Shown: positions 21,832-33,733 of the stretch, piece after piece | Layout of the letters: every line of letters starts with the position of its first letter | How positions within the stretch are numbered: position 1 is the stretch's first letter | From: Acidimicrobiales bacterium | GTDB lineage: Bacteria; Actinomycetota; Acidimicrobiia; Acidimicrobiales; GCA-2861595 | NCBI GenBank assembly: GCA_030448025.1 | Contig: JAUJNQ010000002.1 | Coordinates: 555,452 to 619,451, forward strand | Direction: 5' to 3' | Length of the DNA stretch: 64,000 nucleotides | Made by a program: the position numbers and the translations under genes | The notes under the pieces: model-generated | What the model was told of the DNA's origin: nothing | The model's input: the letters and a program-made list of their open reading frames with translations, nothing else | Database searches by the model: none

Positions 21832-23352
21832 ATGTTCGAATCGTGGGCCCTCACCCTGGTGGTGTTCCTCCCGACTGCGGGGGCGGCGTTGCTCATCGCC
21901 GTGCCCAGGCGAGCGGAGAGCCTGATGAAGATGGTGGCGTTGGCCACCACCCTGGCCACCGCGGCGGTGGGCGTGGCCGTCCTGGCCCGGTTCGACTACG
22001 GCGCCACCGACAAGCTCCAGTTCGAGGTGGACCGCCCGTGGATCGACGTCATCAACAGCCGCTACCACGTGGGCCTGGACGGCATCTCGCTCCCCCTGCT
22101 GGCCCTGTCCATGCTCATCACCGTGTTGTGCGTGATCTACTCCTGGGACCACTTCCCCGAGCCCCACAATCCCAAGGCGTTCCTTGCCCTCATGCTGGTT
22201 CTGGAGACGGGGATGAACGGCACCTTCGTGGGCCAGGACCTCATCCTCTTCTTCGTCTTCTTCGAGCTGGTGCTGCTCCCGATGTACTTCATGATCGGGG
22301 TATGGGGAGGGCCGAACCGGCAGTACGCGGCCATCAAGTTCTTCCTCTTCACCCTCTTCGGCTCGGCCCTCATGATCCTGGCCTTCCTTGCCCTGTACTT
22401 CAAGGGAGGGAACACCTTCGACATCCCCGAGCTGGCGGCCAACGGCGGCTCCATCGCCCGCGACACCCAGATCCTCATCTTCGGCGGCCTGTTCATGGGC
22501 TTCGCCATCAAGGTGCCCATGTTCCCGTTCCACACCTGGCTCCCCGACGCCCACACCGAGGCGCCCACCGTGGGCTCGGTGATCCTGGCCGCGGTGCTGC
22601 TGAAACTCGGCACCTACGGCTTCATCCGGATCGCCCTGCCCATCCTTCCCGACGCGTCCCGGGCGTGGGCCCCCTGGATCGGCGGCCTGGCCGTCATCGG
22701 CATCATCTACGGGGCCCTGGGCTGCCTGGCCCAGAAGGACCTGAAGCGCCTCATCGCCTTCTCGTCGGTGGCCCACATGGGCTTCGTGATGCTGGGCATC
22801 GCCACCCTTACGGACTACGGCATCAACGCCGCCGTCTTCGGCATGGTGGCCCACGGGCTCATCACCGGCATGCTGTTCTTCATCGCCGGCTCCATCCAGG
22901 AGCGCTACGGCACGCGGGAGATGTCCCGGCTGGGCGGGCTCCTTCTTCAGGCGCCCAGGCTGGCGTGGCTGCTCGGCTTCTGCGCCATGGCCTCCCTCGG
23001 CCTGCCCGGCCTGGCCGGGTTCTGGGGTGAGTTTCCCGCCATCCTGGCCGCCTACCAACCGGCCCCCGGGTTGTCGGAGGCGCTCTTCCGCTTCTACATG
23101 GTCGTGGCTGCGGTGGGCACCGTCTTCGCCGCCGGGTACCTGCTCTGGATGTACCAGCGCACCGCCTTCGGCACGGCCAAGAAGGAGTTCGCCGACGCCC
23201 ACGTGCATGACGTGCACGTCCCCGAGTGGCTGGCCTGGGCCCCTCTCTTGATCCTCATCCTGGTCCTCGGGATCTTTCCCGGCCTGATCTTCGGCGTCAC
23301 CGACGGGGCCGTGCAGACCGTGACCTCGGCCCTGCAGGCCATCGGGGACTGA
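21832..23352 (+). CDS. nuoM: NADH-quinone oxidoreductase subunit M (copy 2)
   Basis: FPFHTWLPDAHTEAPTVGSVILAAVLLKLGTYGFIR. Confidence 0.95.
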   Translation: MFESWALTLVVFLPTAGAALLIAVPRRAESLMKMVALATTLATAAVGVAVLARFDYGATDKLQFEVDRPWIDVINSRYHVGLDGISLPLLALSMLITVLCVIYSWDHFPEPHNPKAFLALMLVLETGMNGTFVGQDLILFFVFFELVLLPMYFMIGVWGGPNRQYAAIKFFLFTLFGSALMILAFLALYFKGGNTFDIPELAANGGSIARDTQILIFGGLFMGFAIKVPMFPFHTWLPDAHTEAPTVGSVILAAVLLKLGTYGFIRIALPILPDASRAWAPWIGGLAVIGIIYGALGCLAQKDLKRLIAFSSVAHMGFVMLGIATLTDYGINAAVFGMVAHGLITGMLFFIAGSIQERYGTREMSRLGGLLLQAPRLAWLLGFCAMASLGLPGLAGFWGEFPAILAAYQPAPGLSEALFRFYMVVAAVGTVFAAGYLLWMYQRTAFGTAKKEFADAHVHDVHVPEWLAWAPLLILILVLGIFPGLIFGVTDGAVQTVTSALQAIGD

Positions 23353-23359
23353 GAGCGCC

Positions 23360-24859
23360 ATGCCCTCGCTGGTTGCTGCTGCCTTCGAGGCTCCCTACCT
23401 CGACTACGCGGCATTGGCTCCGGAGATCGTGCTCACCGGCGTCCTGCTCGCCGTCCTCGTGGTCGACCTTTTCGTGGACGAGGACCGCAAGGCGGTGGTC
23501 GCCCAACTGGCCGGTGTGGGCCTGCTGGCCAGCCTCTTGCCCGTCGTCTTCCTGGCCGTCGACGGCGATGACCGGTCGATGTTCTCCGGGGCCTACGTGG
23601 TAGACGACTTCGCGCTCGTGTTCAAGGCCCTGTTCCTCGTGAGCGGCTATGTGGTCCTGCTCATGTCCACCGACCACATCGAGGAGGGCGACTACTGGAA
23701 GGGCGAGTACAGCTTCCTCCTGCTGTCGTCGCTGCTCGGGATGGTGGTCATGAGCTCGGCGCGCGACCTCCTCACCATCTTCGTGGCCCTCGAGCTGCTC
23801 TCCATCCCCGCCTACATGCTGGCCGGTTGGCGCAAGCGGGATCTCAGGAGCAACGAGGCCGCCCTCAAGTACTACCTGCTCGGCGTGCTGTCCTCGGCGG
23901 TGATGCTCTACGGGATGTCGCTGGTCTTCGGCGCCACCGGGACCACAGTGTTGGAGGACATAGCCCGGGAGCTGGGTGGCGACGCCAGCGAGCCCCTGGT
24001 CGCCCTTGGCATCTTCTTCATCGTGGTCGGGTTCGCCTTCAAGGTGTCGGCCGTCCCCTTCCACTTCTGGGCTCCCGACACCTACGAGGGTGCGCCCTTG
24101 CCGGTCACCGCCTTCCTGTCGGTGGCCTCCAAGGCTGCCGGCTTCGTCGCCCTCCTCGAGCTGATCTTCATGGGCTTCTTCGGGCAGGACAACGTGTGGC
24201 AGCCACTGTTCTGGGTCCTGGCCGTCCTCACCATGACGGTGGGCAACCTGGTGGCCCTTCGCCAGACCAACATCGTCCGCCTGCTGGCCTACTCCTCGGT
24301 GGCCCAGGCCGGATACATGCTCGTGCCCTTCGCCGTGGGGGGGTCCAGTGACGAGGCCGCGGGGACGGCGCAGACGGCCGTCATCGTTTACCTCCTCATC
24401 TACGCGGCCATGAACCTGGGCGCCTTCGCCATCGTCATGACCGTGGCCCGAAGGACCCGCTCCGGTGAGATCTCGTCCTACGGGGGCCTCTTCACCTACG
24501 CCCCCGGCCTCACGGTGCTCATGACCATCTTCGTGTTCTCCCTGGCCGGGATCCCGCCGTTCGGGGGCTGGTTCGCCAAGTTCTACATCTTCAAGTCCGC
24601 CGTCGACGCCGGCACCGGTTGGGCCCTGGCCCTGGCCGTGGTGGCCGGGGTCAACTCGGTGATCGCCCTCTTCTACTACGCCGGCGTGGCCCGGGAGATG
24701 TGGATGCAGCCCGTGCCCGGTGACGATCGCACACCCATCCGGGTGCCTCCGGCCCTGGGCGCCGCCCTCGGGATCACCGCCGTCGCCGTGATGGCCATCG
24801 GCGTCTACCCTCAGGCCTTCGCCCGGCTCGGCGACCTGGCTCAGCTCGCCGTCAGATAG
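23360..24859 (+). CDS. nuoN: NADH-quinone oxidoreductase subunit N (copy 2)
   Basis: PFHFWAPDTYEGAPLPVTAFLSVASKAAGF. Confidence 0.95.
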   Translation: MPSLVAAAFEAPYLDYAALAPEIVLTGVLLAVLVVDLFVDEDRKAVVAQLAGVGLLASLLPVVFLAVDGDDRSMFSGAYVVDDFALVFKALFLVSGYVVLLMSTDHIEEGDYWKGEYSFLLLSSLLGMVVMSSARDLLTIFVALELLSIPAYMLAGWRKRDLRSNEAALKYYLLGVLSSAVMLYGMSLVFGATGTTVLEDIARELGGDASEPLVALGIFFIVVGFAFKVSAVPFHFWAPDTYEGAPLPVTAFLSVASKAAGFVALLELIFMGFFGQDNVWQPLFWVLAVLTMTVGNLVALRQTNIVRLLAYSSVAQAGYMLVPFAVGGSSDEAAGTAQTAVIVYLLIYAAMNLGAFAIVMTVARRTRSGEISSYGGLFTYAPGLTVLMTIFVFSLAGIPPFGGWFAKFYIFKSAVDAGTGWALALAVVAGVNSVIALFYYAGVAREMWMQPVPGDDRTPIRVPPALGAALGITAVAVMAIGVYPQAFARLGDLAQLAVR

Positions 24860-26001
24860 CCACGCCGACCTCCGCCGGCGCCCGTATCGTCGAGCGCATC
24901 CGCCGCTTCGGTCCGGTCTCCTTCGAGCAGTACCTGGAGCTGGCTCTGTACGGCGAGGAGGGTTTCTATGCCACGGGAGGCCTGGCCGGCCGCAGGGGCC
25001 ACTTCCTCACCAGCCCCGAGGTGGGCAGCCTCTTCGCCACCGTCTTGTCCCGGGCGCTCGATTCATGGTGGGCCGGCCTGGGTCGACCCGACCCCTTCGT
25101 GGTGGTGGAGGTCGGCGCCGGGGTCGGGACCCTTGCCGCCGGCATTCGCCGCGCCCACCCGCAGTGCTCGGCGGCCCTTCGCTACGTGCTCGTGGAGCGC
25201 TCGGGCGCACTTCGAGCCCGGCAGGCCTTGCACCTGACGCTGCAACCCCCGAGCTCGCTGCTGGGGGCCCGGCCCGGCGCCGACGAGGACGACGACGAGC
25301 CCGATCCGTTGGCCGGCACGGGACCGATGTTCACCTCGTTGGCCGAGCTGCCGGGCGAGTCCTTCGTCGGCGTGGTGCTGGCCAACGAGCTGCTCGACAA
25401 CATGGCCTTCCTCCTCCTTCAGCGATCCGATTCGGGCTGGTCCGAAGTCAGAGTGGGGGAAGAAGGATCCGAGTTGGTGGAGGTGCTGGTGCCGGCGGTC
25501 CCGCACCTGGGAGCCGAGGCCGACCACCTCGCGCCGGACGCTGCGCTCGGGGGACGCATCCCGGTCCAGCGGAGGGCCCGAGCCTGGCTCCGGGATGCCG
25601 TTGGCAGGGTGGACCGCGGTCGTGTGGTGGTGGTGGACTACGCCACCCCCACGCCGTCGCTCGCCACACGCCCGTGGGAGGAGTGGCTTCGCACCTACCG
25701 CGCCCACGGTCGTGGTGGTCATCCGCTGTCGGCACCGGGCGAGCAGGACCTGACCTGTGAGGTGGCCGTGGACCAGCTGGCTACTGTTCGTCGACCGTCG
25801 GCAGATCGCCCGCAGGCTGCCTTCCTTCGGGCCCACGGTATGGAGGAGCTGGTGGAAGACGCACGGGCAACGTGGCGGGAGCGCGCCGGCCTGGGTGACC
25901 TGGAGGCGCTGCGAGCCCGCAGCCTCGTCGGTGAGGCTGAGGCCCTCACCGACCCCGCCGGCCTCGGCGCCTTCCGGGTCCTGGAATGGGAGCTCCCCTG
26001 A
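24856..26001 (+). CDS. SAM-dependent methyltransferase, MidA/NDUFAF7 family; start codon unclear
   Basis: In-frame RRFGPVSFEQYLELALYGEEGFYATGGLAGRRGHFLTSPEVGSLF upstream of the ORF-track start, then VVEVGAGVGTLAAGI and VVLANELLDNMAF. Confidence 0.85.
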   Translation: MATPTSAGARIVERIRRFGPVSFEQYLELALYGEEGFYATGGLAGRRGHFLTSPEVGSLFATVLSRALDSWWAGLGRPDPFVVVEVGAGVGTLAAGIRRAHPQCSAALRYVLVERSGALRARQALHLTLQPPSSLLGARPGADEDDDEPDPLAGTGPMFTSLAELPGESFVGVVLANELLDNMAFLLLQRSDSGWSEVRVGEEGSELVEVLVPAVPHLGAEADHLAPDAALGGRIPVQRRARAWLRDAVGRVDRGRVVVVDYATPTPSLATRPWEEWLRTYRAHGRGGHPLSAPGEQDLTCEVAVDQLATVRRPSADRPQAAFLRAHGMEELVEDARATWRERAGLGDLEALRARSLVGEAEALTDPAGLGAFRVLEWELP

Positions 26002-26022
26002 GGCGCCTACCGACGTTCCGGG

Positions 26023-28053
26023 GTGCAGTTGCATCCGGATTCCGGGCATCGTCGCACCGAGAACTGCCTCGGTAGGCTCGTCGAGGTGAGCCAGTCCAGC
26101 GGAGCGGCCGGGATCGAGTCCTTCTACCTCGAGGCCCGCACCATCGAGCCGCCGGTGGGCTTCCGAGAGCGGGCTCTCGTCGCCGACCGCGACATCTACG
26201 CGCGCGCCGAGGCCGACTGGGAGGGCTTCTGGGCCGAGCAGGCGGCCGAGCTCCTCGACTGGTTCGAAGCGTGGGACACCATCCTCGACTGGAAACTGCC
26301 GTTCGCCAGGTGGTTCATCGGGGGCACCCTCAACGTCTCCCACAACTGCCTGGACCGCCACGTGGCCGCCGGTCGGGGCGATCGGGTGGCCTTCCACTGG
26401 GAGGGCGAGCCCGGCGACACCCGCACCATCACCTACGCCGATCTGCTGGAAGAAGTGGAGCGCTTCTCCAACGTCCTCGAGAGCCTCGGCGTCACCCGGG
26501 GCGACCGGGTGGCCGTCTACATGCCCATGATCCCCGAGCTGCCGGTGGCCATGCTGGCCTGCACTCGCATAGGCGCCGTTCACTCCGTGGTGTTCGGTGG
26601 GTTCTCGTCCGAGGCGCTGCGGGACCGCATCGTCGATGCCGAGGCCAAGGTGTTGGTGACGGCCGACGGGGGGTGGCGGAAGGGTGCCGCAGTGCCGCTC
26701 AAGGCCAACGCCGACGTCGCCCTCGAGGAAACACCCTCCATCGACCACGTGGTGGTGGTGCGCCGTACCGAGGTCGACGTGGAGATGCGATCCGGCCGGG
26801 ACCGCTGGTGGCACGAGCTCATGGCCGATGCCCGACGCCACCGCGTGCCGGAGCCCATGGCCTCCGAAGACCTGCTCTACCTCCTCTACACGTCGGGCAC
26901 CACGGCCAAGCCCAAGGGCATCATGCACACGACCGGCGGCTACCTCACCCAGGTGGCCTTCACCCACAAGTATGTGTTCGACCTTCATCCCGAGGAGGAC
27001 GTGTACTGGTGCGCAGCCGACATCGGCTGGGTCACCGGGCACAGCTACATCGTGTACGGCCCTCTGGCCAACGGAGCCACCAGCGTGCTGTACGAAGGCA
27101 GCCCGGATTTCCCGACACGGGACCGGTGGTGGTCGATCGTGGAGCAGTACGGCGTGACCCTTCTCTACACCGCCCCCACGGCCGTGCGGACGTTCATGAA
27201 GTGGGGGAGCGAGGAGCCGGCGAAGCATGATCTCTCCTCGCTTCGATTGCTCGGCAGCGTGGGTGAGCCCATCAACCCCGAGGCGTGGATGTGGTACTTC
27301 GAGCACATCGGCGGCGGGCGCTGCCCGGTGGTCGACACCTGGTGGCAGACCGAGACCGGGGCCATCATGATCTCTCCGCTGCCGGGGGTCACCACCCTGA
27401 AGCCGGGTTCGGCCACCACGCCGTTGCCGGGGATCGCCGCCGAGGTGGTGGACGACGCCGGTAAGAAGGTGGCCGAAGGCGGTGGCTACGTCACCATCAC
27501 CCGACCATGGCCCGCCATGCTGCGAGGGATCTACGGCGACCCCGTGCGCTACCGCGACACGTACTGGAGCCGCTTCGAGGGTCGCTACTTCGCCGGCGAC
27601 GGCGCCCGGATCGACGACGACGGCTACTTCTGGTTCATGGGCCGGGTGGACGACGTCATGAACGTGTCCGGCCACCGCATCTCCACCACCGAGGTCGAGT
27701 CCGCCCTCGTGGACCACCCGAGCGTGGCCGAGGCAGCCGTGGTGGGCGCCAAGGACGCCACGACGGGCCAGGCCATCATCGCCTACGTCACCCTCAGGGG
27801 CGGCCACCACGCCAGCGAGGAGCACGGGCAGAGCCTCCGTCGGCACTGCGCCACGAAGATCGGTCCCATCGCCCGGCCCAAGACCATCGTGTTCACCGAC
27901 GACCTGCCCAAGACTCGCAGCGGCAAGATTATGCGCCGCCTGCTCCGGGACGTGGCCGAGGGAAGGGATCTGGGTGACACCACAACGCTCGCCGACGCGT
28001 CGGTGGTTGAGGAGATCCGCGCCCGTGCCCAGGCCGCGCCCTCCGAGGAATGA
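26023..28053 (+). CDS. acsA: Acetyl-CoA synthetase-type acyl-CoA ligase; true start may be slightly downstream
   Basis: [58 protein letters not shown]-terminal [17 protein letters not shown]. Confidence 0.93.
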   Translation: MQLHPDSGHRRTENCLGRLVEVSQSSGAAGIESFYLEARTIEPPVGFRERALVADRDIYARAEADWEGFWAEQAAELLDWFEAWDTILDWKLPFARWFIGGTLNVSHNCLDRHVAAGRGDRVAFHWEGEPGDTRTITYADLLEEVERFSNVLESLGVTRGDRVAVYMPMIPELPVAMLACTRIGAVHSVVFGGFSSEALRDRIVDAEAKVLVTADGGWRKGAAVPLKANADVALEETPSIDHVVVVRRTEVDVEMRSGRDRWWHELMADARRHRVPEPMASEDLLYLLYTSGTTAKPKGIMHTTGGYLTQVAFTHKYVFDLHPEEDVYWCAADIGWVTGHSYIVYGPLANGATSVLYEGSPDFPTRDRWWSIVEQYGVTLLYTAPTAVRTFMKWGSEEPAKHDLSSLRLLGSVGEPINPEAWMWYFEHIGGGRCPVVDTWWQTETGAIMISPLPGVTTLKPGSATTPLPGIAAEVVDDAGKKVAEGGGYVTITRPWPAMLRGIYGDPVRYRDTYWSRFEGRYFAGDGARIDDDGYFWFMGRVDDVMNVSGHRISTTEVESALVDHPSVAEAAVVGAKDATTGQAIIAYVTLRGGHHASEEHGQSLRRHCATKIGPIARPKTIVFTDDLPKTRSGKIMRRLLRDVAEGRDLGDTTTLADASVVEEIRARAQAAPSEE

Positions 28054-28112
28054 CGGCGCGGAGCTGATCCGGCGGGAACGTCGGAACCGGAAACGGTGTT
28101 GATGGAGAGGCT

Positions 28113-28976
28113 ATGAGCAAGAACACCATCAAGACCTACGTCCTCCTAGCCTTCCTCGGCGGGCTCCTCGTCATCGGCGGCTCCATCTTCGGGCGTGGCG
28201 GCATGGTGATCGGCCTGGTCATCGCCTTCGCCATGGTGGGGGGCTCGTACTGGTTCTCGGACAAGCTGGCCATCAAGGCGGCCCGGGCGGTGCCCGTCAC
28301 CGAGTCCGAGATGCCCGAGTACCACCGCATCGTGCGTGAGCTGAGCCGGCAGATGGGCATGCCCATGCCCAAGCTGTACGTGTCCCCCGACCAGCAGCCC
28401 AACGCCTTCGCCACCGGCCGCAACCCCAGTCATGCCGCCGTAGCCGTCACCCAGGGCATCCTCCAGGTCCTCGATTGGGATGAGCTGCGGGGCGTACTGG
28501 CCCATGAGATGAGTCACGTGGGAAACCGGGACATCCTCATCGGCTCCGTGGCCGCGGCGGTGGCCACGGCCATCACCTTCACCGCTCGTATGTTCATGTG
28601 GGGCGCCATGTTCGGCGGCGGTGGTGGTGGCAACAGCGACGACGACGGGGTGAACCCGATCGCCCTCATCGCCCTCATGATCCTCGCTCCCCTGGCGGCC
28701 ATGCTGCTGCAGATGGCGCTCAGCCGCAGCCGCGAGTTCGAAGCCGATCGCACCGGTGCGCGCCTCATCGGCAGCGGCGAGCCGCTGGCCCGGGCACTGC
28801 TCAAGCTGGAGCAGGGTGCCCGTCGCATCCCCATGGAGGTACAGCCCGCCCAGGCCCAGAAGTACATCGTGAATCCCCTCACCGGACGCCGTGTCCAGTT
28901 CGCCAAGTGGTTCACCACCCACCCGCCCACCGAGGAGCGCGTGGCTCGCCTTCGCGCCGGTGAATGGCAGGGCTGA
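28113..28976 (+). CDS. htpX: Zinc metalloprotease HtpX
   Basis: [39 protein letters not shown]. Confidence 0.94.
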   Translation: MSKNTIKTYVLLAFLGGLLVIGGSIFGRGGMVIGLVIAFAMVGGSYWFSDKLAIKAARAVPVTESEMPEYHRIVRELSRQMGMPMPKLYVSPDQQPNAFATGRNPSHAAVAVTQGILQVLDWDELRGVLAHEMSHVGNRDILIGSVAAAVATAITFTARMFMWGAMFGGGGGGNSDDDGVNPIALIALMILAPLAAMLLQMALSRSREFEADRTGARLIGSGEPLARALLKLEQGARRIPMEVQPAQAQKYIVNPLTGRRVQFAKWFTTHPPTEERVARLRAGEWQG

Positions 28977-30216
28977 GGGGGGCTCCCTGGCGCTCGGGTT
29001 CTTCATCCGGCAAGATAAGGGCCTGCCACCGTTCATCAGCTCTTCATCCGGCTCTGGTCGGCGGTGCTTGCGCCTGTTGACTGTTGCAGGCCTGACAGCG
29101 GGCCTATTGTTGCCGGCGGTCACTGTCGAGGCGGCGGATGACCCACTCTGCGGGGTCTTGAACCCGTGCAACCACACGCCGACTCCCCAGCCGCCTCCGC
29201 CGGGGGGTAAGGCACCGCCCGGCCCGGGCTCAAAGCCCACGCCCCCCCCGGCCCGCGGCGCGAACCCCGGTGGTGACGGCGGTCCCGAGAAGCCAGGCGT
29301 CAACAACAAGGTCATCCCACCCGGGGCACAGAAGTCCATCAGGACGGGCCCGCGGTCGGGAGCGAACAACTCGAAGAAGCTGCTCGACGCCATCCAACCG
29401 CTCCTTGCCTTCGGCCTCAGCCGAGATGAGGCCATCGAGGTGGGTTTCGGTCGCTTTCCCATTGCCGGTCCTGCCAATTTCACCGACGACTACGGCAACC
29501 CCCGCTTCACTCCCTACTTCCACTTCCACCAGGGCAACGACATCTTCGCTGAATGCGGCATGCCGGTCCGCTCACCAGCTGACGGCATCTTCTCCACCGC
29601 CGGCGGTGGAGCGGGAGGAACCGCGGCGTATGTTCGGAGCGGCGGAACCGAGTACTACCTGGCGCACCTGAAGGGATACGCCAAGAACGTGCGCTCGGGG
29701 CAGCGGGTGAGGACCGGTGAGATCATCGGATTCAACGGCAACACGGGCAACGCCGCCGGGGGGGCCTGCCACGTCCACTTCGAGGTTCATCCGGGCGGAA
29801 GGACCGTCAACCCCAAGCCCATCCTCGACGACTGGATCAAGGAGGCTCTGGCCAACATCCCCAGCGTCATCGCCTCCTTCGAGAAGGGCCGCCCGCAGGC
29901 GGTCATCGCCACCGGACTGACCCGTCGCCTGGCCGACGGGCGTGACGGGTTCCTGGCCGCTCCCGTCCGCCCCTCTCGCAGCGAGCTGCTCTGGGCGTCA
30001 TCGGCAAGCCCTTCGGGGGGGTCCCTACACCTTGCTGAGGCCGAGGCCACGGCGCTCGCCAACGAGATCGACTGGACGGAGCTGGCACGCCAGCGCCAGG
30101 CGGATGCCGACGCGGTGCTGGCGTGGGACGCCCGGGCCCGGGCCGTGCTCATGCCCCTCACCCCCCGGCCGCTCCGGGGGCCCCTGGGCTTGGAAGGTGT
30201 GGGCGCCGGCCCGTAG
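28891..30216 (+). CDS. Secreted M23-family peptidase; true start likely downstream of 28976, with signal peptide near 29070
   Basis: [25 protein letters not shown] signal-like segment, Pro-rich linker, [23 protein letters not shown] and [12 protein letters not shown]. Confidence 0.82.
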   Translation: MSSSPSGSPPTRPPRSAWLAFAPVNGRAEGGSLALGFFIRQDKGLPPFISSSSGSGRRCLRLLTVAGLTAGLLLPAVTVEAADDPLCGVLNPCNHTPTPQPPPPGGKAPPGPGSKPTPPPARGANPGGDGGPEKPGVNNKVIPPGAQKSIRTGPRSGANNSKKLLDAIQPLLAFGLSRDEAIEVGFGRFPIAGPANFTDDYGNPRFTPYFHFHQGNDIFAECGMPVRSPADGIFSTAGGGAGGTAAYVRSGGTEYYLAHLKGYAKNVRSGQRVRTGEIIGFNGNTGNAAGGACHVHFEVHPGGRTVNPKPILDDWIKEALANIPSVIASFEKGRPQAVIATGLTRRLADGRDGFLAAPVRPSRSELLWASSASPSGGSLHLAEAEATALANEIDWTELARQRQADADAVLAWDARARAVLMPLTPRPLRGPLGLEGVGAGP

Positions 30217-30222
30217 GAGGGG

Positions 30223-30711
30223 TCAGTCGCGGAAGTTGGTGAACTGGAGGGGGACGCCGAAGTCCTCTTCCTTCAGGGCGGCGATGGTGGCCTGAAGGTC
30301 ATCCCTCTTCTTGCCTGTAACCCGTAGCTGCTCGCCCTGGGCTTGAGAGTAAACCCCCTTCCGCCCGAGATCCTTGATGAACTTGTTCAGCCGCTTGGCG
30401 TGGTCCGGGGAGATGCCGGCCTTGATGCTGATCGCCTGGCGCACCGTTCCCTTGGTTGCCTCCTCGATCTGCCCCCGCTCCAGAGCCTTGAGTGAGACGT
30501 TGCGGCGGACCAGCTTCTCCTCCACCACCTGCACGAGGGCTCGCAGTCGGTCCTCGGTGGATGAGTGCAGCTGGAGATCCTGGTCGGACAGCTCCACGCT
30601 CGACCCGGTGTTCTTGAAATCGAACCGTGTAGCCACCTCGCGGGCGGCTTGGTCGACGGCGTTCTTGACCTCTTGCATGTCGACTTCGGAGACGACGTCG
30701 AAGGTGGGCAT
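30223..30711 (-). CDS. yajQ: YajQ-family nucleotide-binding protein
   Basis: MPTFDVVSEVDMQEVKNAVDQAAREVATRFDFKNTGSSVEL...KRLNKFIKDLG. Confidence 0.95.
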   Translation of the reverse strand: MPTFDVVSEVDMQEVKNAVDQAAREVATRFDFKNTGSSVELSDQDLQLHSSTEDRLRALVQVVEEKLVRRNVSLKALERGQIEEATKGTVRQAISIKAGISPDHAKRLNKFIKDLGRKGVYSQAQGEQLRVTGKKRDDLQATIAALKEEDFGVPLQFTNFRD

Positions 30712-30736
30712 CAGGCCAAAGTATCCTGACCCGGCG

Positions 30737-30818
30737 GGGTCGGTGCCCGAGCGGCCAAAGGGAGCAGACTGTAAATCTGCCGGCACAGCCTACGGAGGTT
30801 CGAATCCTCCCCGGCCCA
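30737..30818 (+). tRNA. tRNA-Tyr (GTA)
   Basis: GGGTCGG/CCGGCCC acceptor stem, CAGACTGTAAATCTG anticodon arm, long variable arm, GGAGGTTCGAATCCTCC T-arm. Confidence 0.93.
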
Positions 30819-30904
30819 CGCAGCCCATGACCTGGGCTTTCGCTTATTCTGCGGCGGTCGGTCTCGTCGGCCGAGGGGGCCGTGACGCGGTTCGGTGGCC
30901 CCGC

Positions 30905-31330
30905 ACGCTCGGATGGTGTCAGCCACCGCGTCGGCATGACCATCTGAGGTATAGCCGGACACGGGTTGCGGCGATCGCCCGAAGCCGAGCAGGTCGGGCA
31001 CCACCAGGCTACCGAACGTGCTCAGTCGGTCGTAGGGCTGGCCCCAGTACCGTCCTGAGTTGAACATGCCGTGCAGAAGCACGATGCGCGGTGTGCCTCG
31101 CCGAGCGTTCGGACCGCCAGCCGTTCCATGTGCACCGCTCCCTCGGGGGGTGCCCACGTCGAGTTTCCCTTGCGTCTGTACCTGCTCGCCAACGGAACCG
31201 CAGCAAGCGCCGGAAGTATCACGCTCAACTTCTTCATCTTGAGAGGGCCGGGCGAGCACCCCGATGAGGCGGCGCAAAAGGGGCAGAAACCCAGACGGCG
31301 AGAGAGCTCTGGACACGACGACCGAGCAGG
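30905..31330 (-). pseudogene. N-terminal remnant of an alpha/beta hydrolase
   Basis: TPRIVLLHGMFNSGRYWGQPYDRLSTFGSLVVPDLLGFGRSPQP then runs out near tRNA-Tyr. Confidence 0.6.
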
Positions 31331-31380
31331 GCTCGTGGGCACGTCGCCTGGTGGAACTCTTGTTTGTTTCTCATGAACGC

Positions 31381-32202
31381 TTACGTGAGGCCGAGTACAG
31401 AGCGGGCCGCGGTGTAGGCACCGACGCCAACGAGGAGGGCGGCGAAGGACCGCAGCATCGTGCGGACGGGAAGGCGGTCGGCGGTGCGACTACCGGCGAG
31501 GACGCCGGCGAGAGCAGCGAGGGTGAACAGCGCCGTGACAGACCAGTCGACGGTGGCGGTGCCGAGGCGTGCGGCAAGGGCGATGGCGGCGTTGATGGCG
31601 ATGATCAACAGCGACGTGCCGATCGCTTCGGGCATGGCGAAGCCGAGAAGGAGGGTCAGGGCCGGCACGATGATGAACCCGCCGCCCACCCCGAACAGGC
31701 CGGTGAAGAACCCGACAAGAGTTCCGGCGGCAAGGACCTTGGTAAGGGTGCCGGCATCGACTCGCAGGCCGGCCACGACTTTCACCGATCCTGGCGGAGC
31801 ATCGCCTGACGCCAGAGCTCGGTCCTCCCCGGACTTTGTGCAACTCGGGCAGTCAGCAAGCATCCGCCAGGCGGCCACAAGGACCAGAGCAGCGAAGGCG
31901 AGCAGGAGCACGTTGGGATCGAGGCGCCGGTTGAGCGCCGAGCCGCCGATGGAGCCACCGAGGCCAGCGAGCCCGAACATGACCCCGACGCCCGGACGCC
32001 GCGTCCCGCTCGCCAGTGGTCGCCCATCCCCACGACAGCCGCCAGGCCGACCACCACCAGGGAGGTGGTCGTGGCCGCCGGGGGCGACTGCCCGACGACG
32101 TAGACGAGGACGGGGACGGCGAGGACCGAACCCCCCTCCGAGGGCGCCCATGCTGAAGCCGATGAGGAATCCCAGCGGCGACGCTACGAGCGCCCTACTC
32201 AC
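31381..32202 (-). pseudogene. TauE/SafE-type sulfite/thiosulfate permease, two compensating frame shifts
   Basis: GFLIGFSMGALGGG | SVLAVPVLVYVVGQSPPAATTTSLVVVGLAAVVGMGDHWRAG (other frame) | VMFGLAGLGGSIGGSALNRRLD...GFFTGLFGVGGGFIIVPAL. Confidence 0.82.
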
Positions 32203-33733
32203 TGGTCGGACAACAGCGCCCGGGCAGCCTGGCGGCCGGGTGTGCCGGCGATCCCGCCCGAAGGGTTGGTCCCGGCACCGGAGATGTAGAGCCCCTCGAC
32301 GGGTGTGCGCCAGCTGCCGAGTCGCCTGGTGGGGCGGAACGGACCGAGCTGGTCCAGGGCGATGTCGAGGTACATGGGGTGCCCGAGCGGCCAGCGCTCG
32401 ACGCGCTCCATGTCGTCGGGAGTCCAGGTGGCGGTCCCCGGACGGAGTCGCCGAAGCCCGGGGCCCTCGAATCGACCGTCTCCAGGCAACGCTCAACGAG
32501 CTCCTCCTTGCGATCAGCCCAGCCTCCCTCGACCTTGGCAGGGGCGGCTGGGCAGGCAAGGTAAACGGTGTGGTGACCGCGAGGCGCCAGGGTGTCGTCC
32601 AGAGCGGACGGCGTGAAGGCGTAGAGCGGGAGCGGGTCAGGAAGCCGGCCGGCCTCGGACTGGGTCCACGCGGGTGAGGTCGTCCAGGCGATCGACGTAG
32701 CTCTGCAGGCCGTTCCAGTCACCGTGGCGGCTGTTGGCATAGGGGGGAGGGCGTCGGTGGCCACGTGGACGACGGCTTGCACCACGTTGGAGCGCCGGGC
32801 GGCGGCGAGGTCGGCGCCGGCGTCGCCGCCGAGGGGCGGGTCGAGCAGCTTGAGCAGCGCCGTCTTCGGATCCATGGCGGTGATGACGCTCGCTGCGGAA
32901 ATCCGCTCGCCGCTGTCCAGGACCACGGCTCGAACCCGTCCCCCACCGGCCTCGATGCGGGCCACGGGCGCCGAGCAGCGCAGCTCGCCGCCGAGCGAGT
33001 GCAGCCTCGAAACGAGGGCGTCGGTGAGGTTCTGGGCGCCGCGCCGACCGTGCCACTGCCCGAAGAGATGGTAGGCAGCCTGCCAGAAGGCGAAGAAGGC
33101 ACTTCCGGGCACCGTCGGCCCCACGCCGGCGTGGGCGGCGAAGGCGGCCACCGGCCCGCGGGTGAGGTCGGACGGCAACCACCTACGCAGCAGGGCGTCG
33201 TAGGGGCTCATGACGTCACGGGCGGTGGTGAGAGGCTGGTGGCGCAGGGCCCGCACCAGGTGAGCGACCCTGCCGGGGAGCAGCTTTAGAGAGAGCTCGC
33301 CACGGATGGCGGGCATCACCGTGCGCACGAGGGGGATCTTGTCGAGGAAGCGGCGGTAGGCCTGCGCCTCCTGCGGCGACTCCTCGGCGATGGACTCCAC
33401 CGTGGCCTCGATGGAGCGGTAGAAGCGCACTCGCCGACCATCCTCGTGGACGGCGATGGAGAAGGGGTCCATCTCGATGTAGTCGAGCCCGGCGCCGGCC
33501 AGATCGAGCTCGGCAGGGATGTCGGTCATGTTGATGATGTTGTGGGCGGCCGAGTGCAGGTCGAAGCGGTAACCGGGCACCGTCTCCTCCGTACGCGACC
33601 CTCCGCCGGGACGGTCGAGTTGTTCCACCACGACCACGTCTCGGCCGGCCTGTGCCAGGTAGCAGGCGGCGACGAGGCCGTTGTGGCCGGCACCCACCAC
33701 GACGTCGGCACCGCTCGACACCGAGCGCGTCAC
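32199..33733 (-). pseudogene. FAD-dependent oxidoreductase of the phytoene-desaturase type, about three frame shifts
   Basis: VVVGAGHNGLVAACYLAQAGRDVVVVEQLDRPGGGSRTEE; C-terminus GLYISGAGTNPSGGIAGTPGRQAARALL lies in another frame. Confidence 0.82.

Noticed and set aside
30711-31316. ORF with C-terminal GEDSNLRRLCRQIYSLLPLAARAPTPPG
   Set aside because: That part is antisense of tRNA-Tyr; only the upstream alpha/beta hydrolase-like segment is meaningful
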